Notes: generated from the sequence alone by a model not told the origin. A stretch of DNA of 64,000 nucleotides from Shinisaurus crocodilurus (GCA_021292165.1 CM037877.1:299104726-299168725), one strand, 5' to 3'. Numbered from the stretch's first letter, positions 20,001 to 51,759 are shown. Made by a program: numbers and translations.

Positions 20001-22548
20001 CATGGCTTCTGTCACCAAGGCGATGGCCTCTCCGGAGTCCGGTCTGGAGGTCCGGGACCGCATGTGGCTGAAGATCACCATCCCCAACGCTTTCCTAGGT
20101 ATCGGGGGCGGGGGGGGGGGGGCTCTGCTGCCAAAATAAGGTGGTCCAGCAGCATGGACTTGAGGTCCCCCAAGGCAGGGGTGCAGGACCAAATCCAGCT
20201 CTGGGGGGCTGCACCCTCCCCTAACGAAGCCCCTTGGGCAGGCCCCGTCCCTCCCTCGCGGCCTAACCCATGGCTTCCCTCTCCCGCTGCCCCCCCCCCC
20301 GCCCAGGCTCAGATGTGGTGGATTGGCTCTACCACCATGTGGAGGGGTTCCAGGACCGCCGAGAGGCCCGCAAATACGCCAGCAACCTCCTGAAGGCCGG
20401 CTTCATCCGCCACACGGTCAACAAGATCACCTTCTCGGAACAGTGCTACTATATCTTCGGGGATTTCAGCGGCTGCGAGAACTGTAAGAGTGCTGGTGGC
20501 TGTGACCCCACAGCCTGGTGGGAGGGGACGGCTCTGTGCGGAGCTGGGGGTCTCTTGCCTATGTATCCGTGGGCCCCCGTACCAGACGCTGCCTCTGCCC
20601 GTTTTGATTGGCTGGCTTATTTCAAATTTGAGAGCGTTCTATTAGGTCAGGCGCTCAGCCGGCTCCATCTCAAGGCCTCCAGGTGCTGAGCAAGGCAAAA
20701 GCACCTGATGAAACGGCCTTTCCGCAACCGGGGGCCGCTCCAGGTGCGTTGGGACTACAACACCCATAGTCCCCCAGCCAGCAAAGTCCCCCAACGCACC
20801 TGGAGCGGCCCCCGGTTGCAGGAAGGCTGTGTGATAAGACATCATACTGAATTAAAGCTACCCTGCCTTGGCTAACGCTTTAACAATAGGGATGGTCTTG
20901 GGTTCCTTTTGAGATGACGGGGGCACCAACATAGGCACGCTTGCCAAGGCAGGGAGTTCCACAGATCACTCTACTTGGTCTCTCTCTCTTCCTTCTCCCT
21001 CCATAACCCCACTTTCAGTTCCGCATCCTTAGTTGTCGGGGTGTGTGTGTGTGTGACCTTTGCCTGTTCCTTCCCCTCCCACCCGGAGACCTCCCTGCCC
21101 GTCGTTTCTCGCCGGTCTCCCCCGCCGCCTCCGTGGTTGCCAAGAATGTGTGATAGCCTGCCACCTGGAAGCGGGATTGGGTTCCCTTGATGTGGAATAC
21201 CCGTAGCAGATGGCCCGGATCCTGCCCTCCCTGTCCTCTGCCGGCACATCTCCCCCTGGCTCCTCTTGACAGCTTTGATGGAGGCCACGGCGTCATTCCT
21301 GTTCCCTTTTCCTCTTCCTCCTCCTCCAGATATGGCCAACCTCTCCCTCAACGACAACGACGGCTCCAGCGGGGCATCTGACCAGGACACGCTGGCGCCT
21401 CTGCCGCTCCCGGGCGCCACCCCTTGGCCGCTGATGCCGACGTTCTCCTATCAGTACCCAGCGCCCCACCCCTACAGCACCCAGCCACCCCCTTACCATG
21501 AGCTCTCTTCCTACAGTTACGGTATGGGAAGTGCCGGCAGCCAGCATAGTGAAGGTAGGTTGGGGGGGGGGGCGCCCCCCATAACTCGGAGATGTGCGGG
21601 GTCGGGTTCCCGGGTTCTTTGGCCCCAGTGTTATTTGGGAACGGTCCTCCTTTGGGGGCCTCTGGGCTGTTTTGAGCATGGGAGGGGGTGCAGATTGCCA
21701 GGAGCTGTGGCGTTCTCTCTGCTGGGACAGTCCCCGGTCTTGTACGATGCCCTGCCTGAGCAGTCCTCTCCTGGGGAGCGCTGGGGGGGGGCGGGCTGCC
21801 CGGTGAATAGGACCCCTACTGGGTTGTGGGGAGGAGGAAGGAGCTCCAGTACTGAGGCAGTCTGAAATGGAGGGAGGCCGGGCTCCCTGGGTTTTCAGGA
21901 ACTGACCAACGGAGCGACCGAGAGGAAGTCAGGCGCCTGTGCCTTCTTAATTTCTTTTGGCAATCCTCCCCCTTTTGTAACCCCGTCATCTTTCTGGATT
22001 GTTGGGGTGTGTGTGTGAAGGTCTTGCGCCCCGCCCCCCCGCCCCCCGCTTACTTTTCCCGTCACTTTTCATGTTTTGCAGGCAGTCGGAGCAGCGGGTC
22101 AAACCGCAGCGATGGCGGTGGCGGACGTGGGCCCAGTAAGCACAAGGAGGAGAAGGCAGGGGCAGATTCCAAGTCGGGCAGCGGGAGCGAGTCAGAATAC
22201 TCGGCGCGCAGCAGCAGCCAGCGCGGCGGGGCTGCGGCGGGGCCCAGCGGGGAGGGGGCTTCACAGCGCAGCCAGCACAGCCTGGGGGGTGGCAGTGTGC
22301 GCTCCCACCACTCCCTGCATGCAGCCTACGCTGCCCCTGGGGGCATGCCCTTGGCCTACAACCCCATGGTGGTGATGATGGTTCCGCCCCCTGCCCCGCC
22401 TTCTGCTGCCGCCGCTGCCGCAGTGCAGCCCCCGGGTGCTCCTCCGGTGCGCGACTTGGGCTCCGTGCCCCCCGAGCTCACGGCCAGCCGCCAGTCATTC
22501 CACATGGCGATGGGCAACCCCAGCGAGTTCTTTGTTGATGTGATGTGA
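5098..22548 (+). CDS. DVL2: DVL2, complete (15 coding exons)
   Basis: Dishevelled-2, the cytoplasmic scaffold that links Frizzled to Axin/beta-catenin and planar-polarity signalling. Exons: 5098-5300, 5847-5916, 6366-6517, 6787-6896, 7011-7143, 17437-17527, 17731-17800, 18209-18348, 18575-18651, 18785-18852, 19194-19328, 19967-20098, 20307-20483, 21330-21554, 22082-22548. They sum to 2250 nt (749 aa plus TGA) and phases match at every junction; I recall human DVL2 as 736 aa with 15 exons. DIX spans about residues 14-96. A polybasic stretch ([13 protein letters not shown]) follows in exon 6. PDZ spans about 264-350 with its FLGI loop. DEP spans about 430-510 ([11 protein letters not shown]...). 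A PPPYH motif is in exon 14 and the conserved C-terminus EFFVDVM closes the protein. An ATG at 5104 is an alternative start. Two donors are weak: exon 1 (gtagcc) and exon 6 (gtcggt). Confidence 0.96.
7184..8125 (+). mobile_element. 5'-truncated CR1 LINE
   Basis: Starts 41 bases inside intron 5 at the 'FINDLD' region of ORF2 and keeps an open frame (7206-8042) for the RT C-terminal part, with FADDTKL present. Ends with the CR1 tail (ttctatgattctatga). By eye it is almost identical to 15213-16067. Confidence 0.93.
8525..8880 (+). mobile_element. L2-like LINE 3' end
   Basis: Reads like other L2 ends in the window: a 'WNSLP'-type segment (ttatttgtggaactcccttcc), then an AT-rich UTR and a terminal hairpin-like gggagggctttgttttgaaaggcggcatagaaat. 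Frame decayed. Confidence 0.55.
9033..9171. mobile_element. Palindromic MITE, TTAA type
   Basis: Arms ttaaggtgcaaacctatgca / gcataggactgtgcccttaa with inner tagacagaaaaaggtctta and a ggctggggaat core. TTAA is present at both outer ends. Confidence 0.8.
9250..9655 (+). mobile_element. 3' fragment of a zinc-finger-ended LINE-like element
   Basis: Encodes a 60-70 residue open tail (9328-9540) ending in [21 protein letters not shown], a C2H2 zinc finger, then a short UTR (gaagacaatcttactcggtc) and an A-rich tail (9652-9668). A nearly identical copy lies on the other strand at 54285-54600, so it is repetitive. I do not recognise the family with certainty; a non-LTR element is likeliest because only 3' ends are seen. 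Confidence 0.55.
11348..11775 (-). mobile_element. CR1 3' fragment inserted in the L2
   Basis: Minus-strand CR1 end (starts with catagaatcatagaaaagtag) with an internal deletion. It splits the L2 reading frame exactly and is flanked by a 4-base direct repeat tgaa (11344-11347 and 11776-11779). Confidence 0.9.
12130..13158 (+). CDS. CR1 ORF1 protein with SGNH esterase domain
   Basis: 342 aa from the ATG at 12130; the open frame extends upstream to 11941, but that part is L2 sequence. The N-terminal third has a C-x2-C...C-x2-C cluster (CKGC...CNKC) and a leucine-rich, probably coiled-coil stretch ([17 protein letters not shown]). The C-terminal half is an SGNH/GDSL-like esterase fold: GDSLLRG (Ser block), GTNDTAK (Asn block) and [10 protein letters not shown] (Asp-His block). 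CR1 ORF1 proteins with an esterase domain are established. Presumed role: nucleic-acid binding and retrotransposition support. No stop or frameshift is seen. Confidence 0.9.
   Translation: MEGKDSAVVVTCKGCAMFVFLPEINMAYTCNKCKLVTLLEEKVRGLEQQVSTLRSIRESEEFLDRTVDLQHQSTVQEPEGQRQDEAESETAEARENNAGGTPWKRVTVRSRRTTRHSAPVEAVELWNRFHVLEDESRGQPAEDGLPGTQRDSEQEAEGQSSGGNQTKAYSKRKRRVLVVGDSLLRGIEAKVCREDPWTRQVCCLPGARIKDVTEQLPRLMQPTDTYPFLLFHVGTNDTAKRSYKEITADFEELGRELKNFGAQIVFSSILPVLGRGIERERKILRVNDWLRRWSRREGFGFWDHGLHFLEDGLLAKDGLHLTRTGKNVFGHSMRNLIRRALN
13197..16067 (+). CDS. CR1 ORF2: apurinic-type endonuclease + reverse transcriptase
   Basis: 956 aa without interruption. The endonuclease occupies about residues 40-260: [26 protein letters not shown] and ESDHV supply the catalytic signatures. 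The reverse transcriptase follows: [39 protein letters not shown] and [10 protein letters not shown] (the metal-binding FADD box). The C-terminal region matches the truncated CR1 copies elsewhere in the window. Length is in the usual range for CR1 ORF2. Whether it is expressed cannot be told from sequence. Confidence 0.93.
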   Translation: MEEGLYATMERTAPAVPIYSLPQNVGGKSDYKAQSLRCLYTNAQSMGNKQDELELLIHEGKYDLIGITETWWDDSHDWNTAIEGYNLFKRNRSNRKGGGVALYVKNTYLCTEIQEEELGSPIESIWVKIKGAKNKANMAVGVYYRPPNQGEDEDGTFEKQIASVSRRHNVVVMGDFNFPDICWETYSAKHGPSKKFLSCAADNFLLQKVEEGTRGSAILDLILTNRDELVDKVAVSGTLGESDHVILEFLILTEAKAECSQTRTLDFRKANFNRLRTMISKIPWQVTLTRKGAQEGWEFLKKEILKAQLQTIPTRKKGRGQQKKPMWLHNKLKDDLKTKKDTYRKWKEGQATGEEYRQVAQNCRNSVRKAKAENELRLARNAKSNKKAFFRYMHSKRQKKELVVQLRNEDGKLITEDKEKAEVFNSYFGSVFSQKRVYGPLGKPEVQTEGAELQLEIDRQMVKEHLITLNEFKSPGPDELHPRVIKELAEELSEPLSIIFEKSWRTGEVPDDWKRANVVPIFKKGKKEEPGNYRPVSLTSIPGKIFEQIIKKSVCKHLENNAVITRSQHGFVKNKSCQTNLISFFDRVTSLVDCGNAVDIIYLDFSKAFDKVPHDILISKLAKSGLDGTTIRWIHNWLKNRTQRVLINGTFSNWGEVTSGVPQGSVLGPVLFNIFINDLDEEVQGMLIKFADDTKLGGTANTLEDRNKIQSDLDRLERWAENNRMKFNRDKCQVLHLGRGNQMQSYRMGDTWLNNTTSEKDLGIVVDHKLNMSQQCDVAAKKANAILGCINRSIASKSREVIIPLYSALVRPHLEYCVQFWAPHFNKDIDKLERVQRRATRMIKGLETRPYEERLKELGMFSLQKRRLRGDMIALFQYLKGCHTEEGKDLFSFIPVCRTRNNGLKLQEPRFHLNIRKNFLTVRAIRQWNQLPREVVGSPSLEAFKVRLDRHLSEML
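16077..16166 (-). mobile_element. Reversed CR1 tail inside the 3' UTR of the CR1
   Basis: 90-base minus-strand CR1 end, flanked by the 6-base direct repeat ggattc (16071-16076 and 16167-16172). With the element's own tail it makes an inverted repeat with about 80-base arms. Confidence 0.85.
20715..20829. mobile_element. Palindromic MITE in DVL2 intron 13
   Basis: Arms cggcctttccgcaaccgggggccgctccaggtgcgttggg, mirrored by ccaacgcacctggagcggcccccggttgcaggaaggctg. The core is partly deleted. Confidence 0.75.
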
Positions 22549-23640
22549 CCGAGGCTGCTGGCTTGAACCCCCCCCTTCCGCTCGCTGCAGGGGCCTCCTT
22601 CCAAAAAAACGCCTGACCTCTCCTGTGTTTTGTGACCTCTGACCACGAAAGAGCCTTCTAAGTATTGGATGGACCAATTCCTTGCTTCCTGTGGCCGTGG
22701 GATGCAGCCTAGATATTGCTTGACCCTCCTGGTCGTCCAGCGGCACCCAGCTGCTGAGGCACGGCTGGTCCTGGGACTCGGCCAGAAGCAATATGGCTGC
22801 CATCCATGGTATATATATTCTGATCTTGTCACATGACTTGCCTTAGGGCCCATGTGATCCATCATAGCCTTTCCAACACCATATTCTTCACCAGCAGAGC
22901 CGCTTGCCTTCACGCAATGGTTGGCCGCTTGGCACCATTTTCGCATCATGTGGTCTCTGTGACCTTCCGAAATTGCTTGACTGATCCTCCACAAATGATC
23001 ACATTCGGCTGGTTCAGCCTGTCGCCTTGCAACTTCCATATCTTGGGCCTTTTAAGAAAAACAAACAAACAATGCTGTGGCTGGCTTAGCCGCTCTTTGA
23101 GCATATGACTCAGGTCTTTAGATTCATGTGACCTCTGCCTTCCTGTTTTAGGTCTCTGCCTTGGCGTCATGTGAATCTTGGCCCCTCTTGGGTACAGTGG
23201 TCCTGTGGCCACCTTTTGAATGTTACGCAGTCTTCCCAGCAGTATATGCAGATGGCCAGTGACATCCTGGAGCTGCCTGACTCGCATTCCCCTGTCACAT
23301 GGCCAGATCTTTTTTTGTAGTTTTGTGATCACGTGGATCTTGTTGCCTTCCCATCACTGGGCTCTCTCTGTCACGTGACTCCCTTCTCTTCAGCCCTTCT
23401 GCTGTCTCAGCAGAACTGCCTCGATGGTACTTTTGAACTCCACCAAATCCCTTTTCCGCTCTTGATGATCACAGAACCGGTGTCGATGAAGTGGTAATTT
23501 TGTTTTGCGTGTTGTTTTTTTTACTTTTAAGAAAAAATATTCTTAAAAAGGTTTTTTAAATTCATGTTTTTTGGAGTTAAGTCGGTTCATATTTCTTTTT
23601 ATAAACTTTCTTTTGTATTAAAGCTGCCCTCCGCGTCCCC
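22549..23640 (+). other. DVL2 3' UTR
   Basis: About 1.1 kb from the stop codon to an ATTAAA signal. It is unusual in carrying nine or ten copies of CAYRTGA/TCACATG-like motifs. No transposon is recognised in it. Confidence 0.65.
23617..23622 (+). terminator. ATTAAA poly(A) signal of DVL2
   Basis: ATTAAA 1.07 kb after the stop codon, in an otherwise non-repetitive stretch. A T/G-rich element (gtgtccggttgtgtttgggg) follows about 60 bases later. Confidence 0.6.
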
Positions 23641-23934
23641 CAATCTCATTCTAACACTACATCCCAGCCCACCCCCTGTGTCCGGTTGTGTTTGGGGGGG
23701 GGTGTGTTGTATCTTTTGTTTCTACCAACCGTTCAACTCTTGGCATTTTGAAGGGTTCGCAACCAAAGCGTTACTTGCAGTGTCTGATTCTAGGTTCACT
23801 GTCGGGATTGTGCACCTTCTCCTCCTTCCCTCTTTTACCCTACCACAGAGGTCCTTCGTTTCAGTTTCACCTGCTGACAGGTTTTATTTGGAGGGTGTTC
23901 AAAGGTCACCTGAGGCAAAACTCCAACATCACTA

Positions 23935-24070
23935 AAGGTGCAATGCTATGCCAGTTTAGACAGAAAAAAGACCTCCAATTCCCAGCATGCCCCAGCCAGC
24001 AGAGCTGGCTGGGGCATGCTGGAAGTTGTAGGCCTTTTTTTCTGTCTAAACTGGCATAGGGTTGCGCCTT
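23935..24070. mobile_element. Palindromic MITE, TTAA-type arms
   Basis: Arms aaaggtgcaatgctatgccagtttagacag / ctgtctaaactggcatagggttgcgcctt around agctggctggggcatgctgg. The outer TTAA is not intact here. Confidence 0.8.
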
Positions 24071-24254
24071 CACTTTGTTAGACCACGTTCACATTAGGCA
24101 TTGAGTAGGCAACGTGGTACCCTGCATCTCCCACTTCTTTTTTTAACTAATACATTTTCTTACTGGCAGCTTGGATTACTGTGAATTAGGTTTCCCCTGG
24201 TGCTGAAACCTGTGGGTTTGAAGGAGTTGTTTACTGCGTTGGAGCTCAGACCCA

Positions 24255-24428
24255 ACAGGCCTGTGGCTTACGCTGGCTCAGCTTGTCTGAGTGTGGAAAG
24301 CTAAGCAGGGTCAAGCCTGGTTATTACTTGGATGGGAGACCCCTCCTCTAGTTTCCTGCATTGAGCAGGGGGTTGGACTCGATGGCCTTGTAGGCCCCTT
24401 CCAACTCTATGATCTATGAAATCTATGA
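24255..24428 (+). mobile_element. SINE with 5S-rRNA-like head and CR1 tail
   Basis: The head is 5S-like (gaaagctaagcagggtcaagcctggttattacttggatgggagacc retains box A, intermediate element and box C). It is joined through cctcctctagtttc to a CR1 3' end (gcattgagcagggggttgg...). A second copy with the same junction is at 30480-30645. Confidence 0.75.
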
Positions 24429-24621
24429 AACCCCACCTCTTCCTTGTACTCAGTCTTTTGGGCAGGTTACTTGTGCTTTGCCACACCTCCCATGGCAGCC
24501 ATTTTGTGGTAGTGCCCAGGAGAGCTGCTCAAATGGCCAAAGGCGCCCATGGCTCTAAAAAGATTGCCTACCCCTGGATTAGGCCAGTGGTTGTGGGTAT
24601 AGGAATTAGTATGATTCTCTA

Positions 24622-24704
24622 GAGCAGCATGCTGGCTGGGGTTGATGGGAGTTGTAGTCCAGCACACCTGGAGAGCACCAGGTAAAGGAAGGCTGTTCTA
24701 GAGA
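24622..24704. mobile_element. Half palindromic MITE (right arm)
   Basis: catgctggctggggttgatgggagttgtagtcc followed by agcacacctggagagcaccagg; the left arm is missing. Confidence 0.65.
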
Positions 24705-25059
24705 ACACTGGAGTTCAGATTCTGTGTTCACAAGGCTTGCAAGGGCAAAATCATTTTTTCGTGGGCAGTCCAAAGAAAGTTGGGTCCAAAGAAAGGAACT
24801 TCCTTCTGTTGGTGGAAACCTTTGGATGCAACCCAATATGTACATTGTCCTGTGAATGACAATACTGAGGTGAGGCCCCAGCTTGGTAGACCCACATGCC
24901 TTGCTCACAGGGTGTCCCGAAGTTCAGCCCTCCGCATCTCCCAGCTAAGAAGGAACTCAGAAAGTCACCCTCCCCAAAAAGCTTGGAGAGCTGTTGTGAG
25001 TGAAGTCAGCAATCCCCCAGTTTGGATCTCTCCAAACTCGGGGAACGAGCGTCAGAGTG

Positions 25060-25975
25060 GCTCCATGTAAGCAAGTATATAATGTGGTGCATGTTGGGGG
25101 GGGGGGGGAAACCAGCTTCATGTATCTGCTGATGGGATCTGCGTTGGCAATGACTGACCAGGAAAAAAGGGATCTTGGAGTTGTGGTGGACAGCTCCCTG
25201 TAAACGTTGGCCCAGTGTTGACCCACTGCTGTGAGAAAGGCAAATTCCATGGTAGGCATAATTAGGAAAGGAATAAAAAAATAACTGCCAAGATCATCCT
25301 GCCCTAATACAAATCTATGGTGTGACCACACTTGGAATACTGTGTACAGTTCTGGTCACCCCACCTAAAAAACAGATTGTAGAGTTAGAAACTGTAGAAA
25401 AGAGCAGCCAGAATGATCCAGGGGCTGGAGCAAGTCCCCTAGGAGGAAAGGTGACAGCAGCTGGGACTGCTTAGCTTAGAAAAAGGGCGAGTGAGGGGAG
25501 ACACGAGAGAGGTGTACAGAACGATGCCTAGTGGGGAGGAAGTGGATAGATACATTTTTCTCCCTCTCATCATACTAGAACCCAACAGGGTGATCCCATG
25601 ACACATTGGTGGGAGATTGAGGACAGATCAAAGGAAGGGCTTCTTCACACAGCACAGCGTTAAACTATGGAATTCATTTCCACAAGATGTAGTGATGGCC
25701 CCCAATTTGGACAGCTTTAAAAGGGGATTGGACAAACTCATGGAGGAGAATGCTATCTATGGCTACTAGTCCTGTTGGCTCTATGCTCCCTCCAGTCTCA
25801 GAGGCAGTATGCCTAAGTACTCCAGTTGCTGAGGAACATGGGCGGGAGGGTGCTGTTGCACTCCTGTCCTGCTTGTGGGTTTCCCAGGGGGGCAGCTGGT
25901 TGGCCCCTGTGTGAACAGAATGCTGGACTGGATGCACCCTTGGTCTGATCCAGCAGGGCTCTGCTTATAGCATCA
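25060..25975 (+). mobile_element. Decayed CR1-type LINE, another subfamily
   Basis: Reads as a broken RT C-terminus ([21 protein letters not shown] gacc-aca-ctt-gga-ata-ctg-tgt-aca-gtt-ctgg) followed by a 3' UTR ending ccttggtctgatccagca. Many indels, clearly older than the 7184 and 12066 copies. Confidence 0.65.
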
Positions 25976-27207
25976 CTGTTTGCCATCTTCAGCTGCTTTT
26001 GAAAGAGCACGGAGTGATTTTGTTTACAAATTGATGTTCTCTGTCCAAAGATACCACGCTATTAGACCTTTTTTGGCCCACAAAGTAGAGCAAGAGGCTT
26101 CTTGTGATGTATGTGGACAGGAATAAATCCAAACATCACACTGAGGATGAATTGGTGTGGGAAATTTTGGGAGTGTGCAAAACCCCACAGGTTATTTCTA
26201 CCTTTGGCAGACTGAGAGCAGCAGACAGGATACAACTTGAGAGAGCTGGGATCCTTGACCTTTTTATTCTCCCGATTCCAGAAGACTGCCTGGCACTCTT
26301 GTGAAACAAAATTTTTCAACATCTTGACGGGAGGATTGTGAAGCCTGCCGTAGTTTCCCCACCAAATGCCTAATATGAATGCAGAGTGGATGTTGACGTT
26401 CCTCAATTGCCTCTCGTCACCTCTTGAACACTGCAGGGAGGTATCTCATTCCCGCTTCCTGCTTTGTCCTCCTCCATTCTAGTGTTGCTGCCCTCTTTCA
26501 AAGCTGTATTGGTTCTCCTAAACCCTACAGGATCTCATCTGGGATGAGGCAAAGTCCGAGGGATGGGCGAGCAGGGACGGATGATTTTTCCTTCCATCAT
26601 GCCACCTTATTCCCCTCTTTCCTTTCCCTCAACAGGGTACGAACTCTCTCTCTCTTCAGTGGTGCTACGTTGTCCCAGCCAGCACGATCCCACAAGCATG
26701 TCTCTAGGTACAGCAGGAGAACATCCCCCAGGGATTGGGCCCAAAGTATCCCCCCCCCCCCATCTCTAGGGATCTGAGCACGTGTGTGCATGATAAGTAG
26801 CAGATAACTATTTTGTAATAACATATTTATTTTTTAGCTCTTTTGTGTACAAAAAGCATTCAGTAAAAAAAAAAAAAATCAAATAAAACCAAAGTGTGTC
26901 CTCGCATGTTTTGTAAATACCTGGAGGTGGGTAATGAGAGTTTTGGAGGAGGAGAAGCTTTTGTCTGTTTGTTCCAGCATTTGAGAGGCTTAGGGCAGGA
27001 AAACAGCTCTGATCCTGAATGACTGAGGAAGGTCATTCTCTGATCCACAGGAGGAGTGCTGAATGGTTTTAACCTTCAAAGGCCTAAACATCTTGGGAGC
27101 AAGTAACCTGAAAGACCAGCTCCTCCCATGTGAGCTTACACAAACCTTAAGATTCTTTTCAGAGGCCCTGCCCTGAGTGGCTTTGCCAAGTGAAGTGAGG
27201 GGGGGCA

Positions 27208-27895
27208 AGCACTAGGGACAGGGCCTTTTTGGTAGTGGCACCCCCAGTTATTCAACAACCTTCTCCGACAGGTTCATCTGATGCCATCTTTGTCATCTTT
27301 TCTGTGATCCCTTTCAAGTAATCCGTGTTTTATTATTTATTATTTATTATATTTATCAATCGCCCATCTGGCCGGTCACCCGGCCACCCTGGGCAATGTA
27401 CAATTAAAATACAGTAAAACACAATAAAATATAATAATTAAAACAATATAAAAAATTCTCATTAAAAACCTAACCCACCCCATATTCCCGCCTGAACAGC
27501 CATGTTTTTAATGCACGGCGGAAGCTCATCACGGAGGGGGCATGGCGAAGGTCACTAGGGAGGGAGTTCCATAATGTGGGGGCCGCCACAGAGAAGGCCC
27601 TCTTCCTAGTCCCCACCAGCCTGGCTGCTCTGGCTGATGGGATAAGGAGAAGGCCGTCCGTGGCAGACCGTCCGTGGCAGACCTTGTTGAGCGGCCTACT
27701 TGATGTTGCTGGAGGCGCTCCTTGAGTTTTATGGTCTGTTCCTCTTGTTTTAGATTTATGTTTCAATCATGTGTATTTTTAATCAGGTTTTTTTAAAAAA
27801 TCATATATTGCCTTTTAATTGCATTTGTTTTGTGAGCTGCCCAGAGAACCTGTGTTGCGGGATGGCTGTACAAAGCTAGTAAAGAAATAAAATAA
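27208..27895 (+). mobile_element. L2-like 3' end split by a reversed L2-like 3' end (27330-27725)
   Basis: The outer + strand element runs 27208-27330 and 27726-27895, ending gtgagctgcccagagaacc. The inner minus-strand element carries the 'PTLWNSLPSDLRHAPS' frame and the hairpin tail cgcccatctggccggtcacccggccaccctgggc. It is the same family as 30786 and 49980. Confidence 0.7.
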
Positions 27896-28899
27896 ATGGG
27901 GAGACGGGCGTTCTAAATGGTGCTGCTGGACGTTTTGTTATCTTGGAAGGCAGACCTAGGCACATTACCCATTTGCAAAGAATCGAAACCTTTGGATTTA
28001 TGTATGTATTGTCTTTGCGAACGGGGCCACACACACGGCCTCCTATTTTGGCATGGAGTTTTAAAAGCAGATTTTCACCAAAGGTTTGCGAGATGCCCCT
28101 GAGAGGTTTTTATTGGTGAAAGAACCACATTCTTTGGTGATACCCCAAATTGGAGTGGGGTGTAGGGGGGAGCAGATGGTGAAAGTGAGTGGGGGGGGAG
28201 AGATCACACACCTTGGCACTCTTGTTTTTCCTGCTCCCCCTCCACACGTGATCATATTAGAGTCACCCAAGCCATTAATATTTGAGTCTTCATAAACTGC
28301 TTACATCTGCAGATTTCAACGATGTACATAAATCATAAAAATATATAAATCAGTATATAGAATTGTTAAACCAATGGATAAATACATAAAAATGCAAGGG
28401 TTTCTGGGTCACAGGTACCTAGAAGTGACAGGCCCCTTTACTGTCTTAGCAGCGGTGAGCGACAGGCACTCTGCGCATGGTCAGTGTCATGTTCCGTAAG
28501 TTTTTTTTTGGGGGGGGGAGGTGGTAGCGGGGGGGGGGCTTCTCGAAGTGAAGGTGGGAGGTAAGCCCCCTACCGGAAACCTTCCCAAATTTCCTAAGGT
28601 CTGGCTCTTGATTCCTCTGGCCTGGAAGCCCTTTGTGGGGCCTAATCCCATTTGTGTGGGGTCTAGGTGGGAGGGAGGGAGGGAGCCTGCCAGAAGGCAC
28701 CTTTTGCCCCCATGGGCAGGTGCCCTCTTTTTGCTCCAAAGGAGCCCAAAGAAACGAATGTGGGGAAGGGAAAGCCACTGCACATGCTCGGAGGCGCCAC
28801 CTCTCAGAGCCGAACTCTGCCCTGGCCCCAAAAGGAAAGCCATCCGGCTCGCCCCAGCCTCCCAAGGGCTTCCTTCTGCAGCGAGGGGGCCGGCCCTCC

Positions 28900-29112
28900 C
28901 TAGAAAGCCACGTCGCCCAGCGGGGGGAAACTACAACTCCCAGCATGCCCCGGGGGCCTAAGCGGAGCGGGAAGTAATTAGCCCCCCCCCCTTCCCGAGT
29001 GCATGACTTTGTGCCGGGCGGGGTGAGTGTGCAACTAGACGCCGCCCGGGGAAGCGCCAGGAGGAAGCCGCCGCCAACTTCCACGGGACCCCCAGAGCCC
29101 CCGGCCCCCGGC
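28900..29112 (+). promoter_or_regulatory. ACADVL promoter/5' UTR with ZNF143-like motif
   Basis: GC-rich block without TATA. At 28930-28949 lies actacaactcccagcatgcc, a close match to the ZNF143/THAP11 (SBS) promoter motif, 163 bases before the ATG. C-rich and G-rich runs flank it. The transcription start is not determinable. Confidence 0.65.
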
Positions 29113-50659
<21,547 letters not shown>

Positions 50660-51250
50660 GACCACCCCCCCTACCCCCCACCCCAGCAGCAGCAGTTGCT
50701 GCAGTTTTGTCCATCGTGCGCACTCCTCCTCTTTCCTCCCCGCAGATAGCATGATTTTGCCTGTGGATTTGGGGGCGGGGGGGTTGTGAACTTGTTTGTA
50801 GCTCGCCCCTGGAAGGCTGGTAGCGCTTTCTGAGAAAGATACCTTTTTTGCTATATAAATGCCTTAATTGCACCCCTTGAGTGGGGGGGAGTAGACACAA
50901 GCATATTACCAGCCGTAGTTGCAGTCTTAAATTTGGTTCTGCAGTTGGCTTTTTTTTTTTTTTGCGAGGGTGGCGATTCTCCCCTAGGTAGGTGCACCTT
51001 GAACTTGTCTGGCTGGCTCCCTCCCTGTCCCGCTACCATAAATTTCGAAACAACAGAATTATCCGAATTGCAAAAGTGGAAGCAACCCCTCTGTCCGGCT
51101 GCCTGCTTGTTAACTTTTTGATCCACAAGCCATTTTGGGTTGGAAACCTTAAGCCATAAAATCAGTCGCGTGTCTCAAGTTCTCTGGTTCCAGTTGTTGT
51201 ATTTTCTGTGGATAAGAAGTATTAAATTACTTTGACAAATGTCTGGTCTG
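50660..51250 (+). other. ACADVL 3' UTR
   Basis: Unique-looking sequence from the TGA to an ATTAAA signal. Human-like length cannot be judged from the sequence. Confidence 0.65.
51221..51226 (+). terminator. ATTAAA poly(A) signal of ACADVL
   Basis: gtattaaattactttgac followed by aatgtctggtctggagtg, a GT-rich downstream element. Confidence 0.7.
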
Positions 51251-51759
51251 GAGTGCCGATGCAGAGCCTTCGATGTGTTCAGGGAAGTTGTCTACTGTAA
51301 CGCGAGTGTCGGTTTAAAAATAGTCACCGCCCGCCATGTGCAGGAAACTAGAGGATGCAGAGGTAGCCCATCAGGGAGTGGAGCATAGCTTTTAATACCC
51401 AGCCTGCAAGACTTTTAAAAAAAAAAAAAGAGTGAGAGAGGGATAGCCCAAGTTTCTAGCTCTCATTGTGGCAGAGATAAACATTTACAGCTGTTTGGGC
51501 AGTTTGTGTGAAACATCTAGAATTGTTTAAGGAAGGGGGGGGGATATGAAGCGCGGGGAGGCACAACACGGTTCAGAAGCCCCCGTGCCTTCTGGAGGCC
51601 GGGAGTTCTTGCATTTTTATCTTATCCATCTTTTTGCCTCCCAGTGTTAAGTCCGTGCCTGTGTTTCTCAGCCTAGAATATAAAAATTGGGACAAAATGG
51701 TACAGTTCCTGAAGTGAGAATCTTGGGATTTAACTTGCGTAACCCAAATAAATCTTGCA

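Larger units (their letters stand above)
23641..28900. other. DVL2-ACADVL intergenic region
   Basis: No gene is seen in these 5.3 kb. They hold a TTAA palindrome, a 5S/CR1 SINE, a half MITE, a decayed CR1 and nested L2 ends. I recognise nothing at 26040-27200 (an A-rich tract with AATAAA lies near 26864-26888) or at 27900-28900. Confidence 0.6.

Noticed and set aside
26817..26888. Processed pseudogene, suggested by the A-run and AATAAA
   Set aside because: No upstream coding similarity was recognised.
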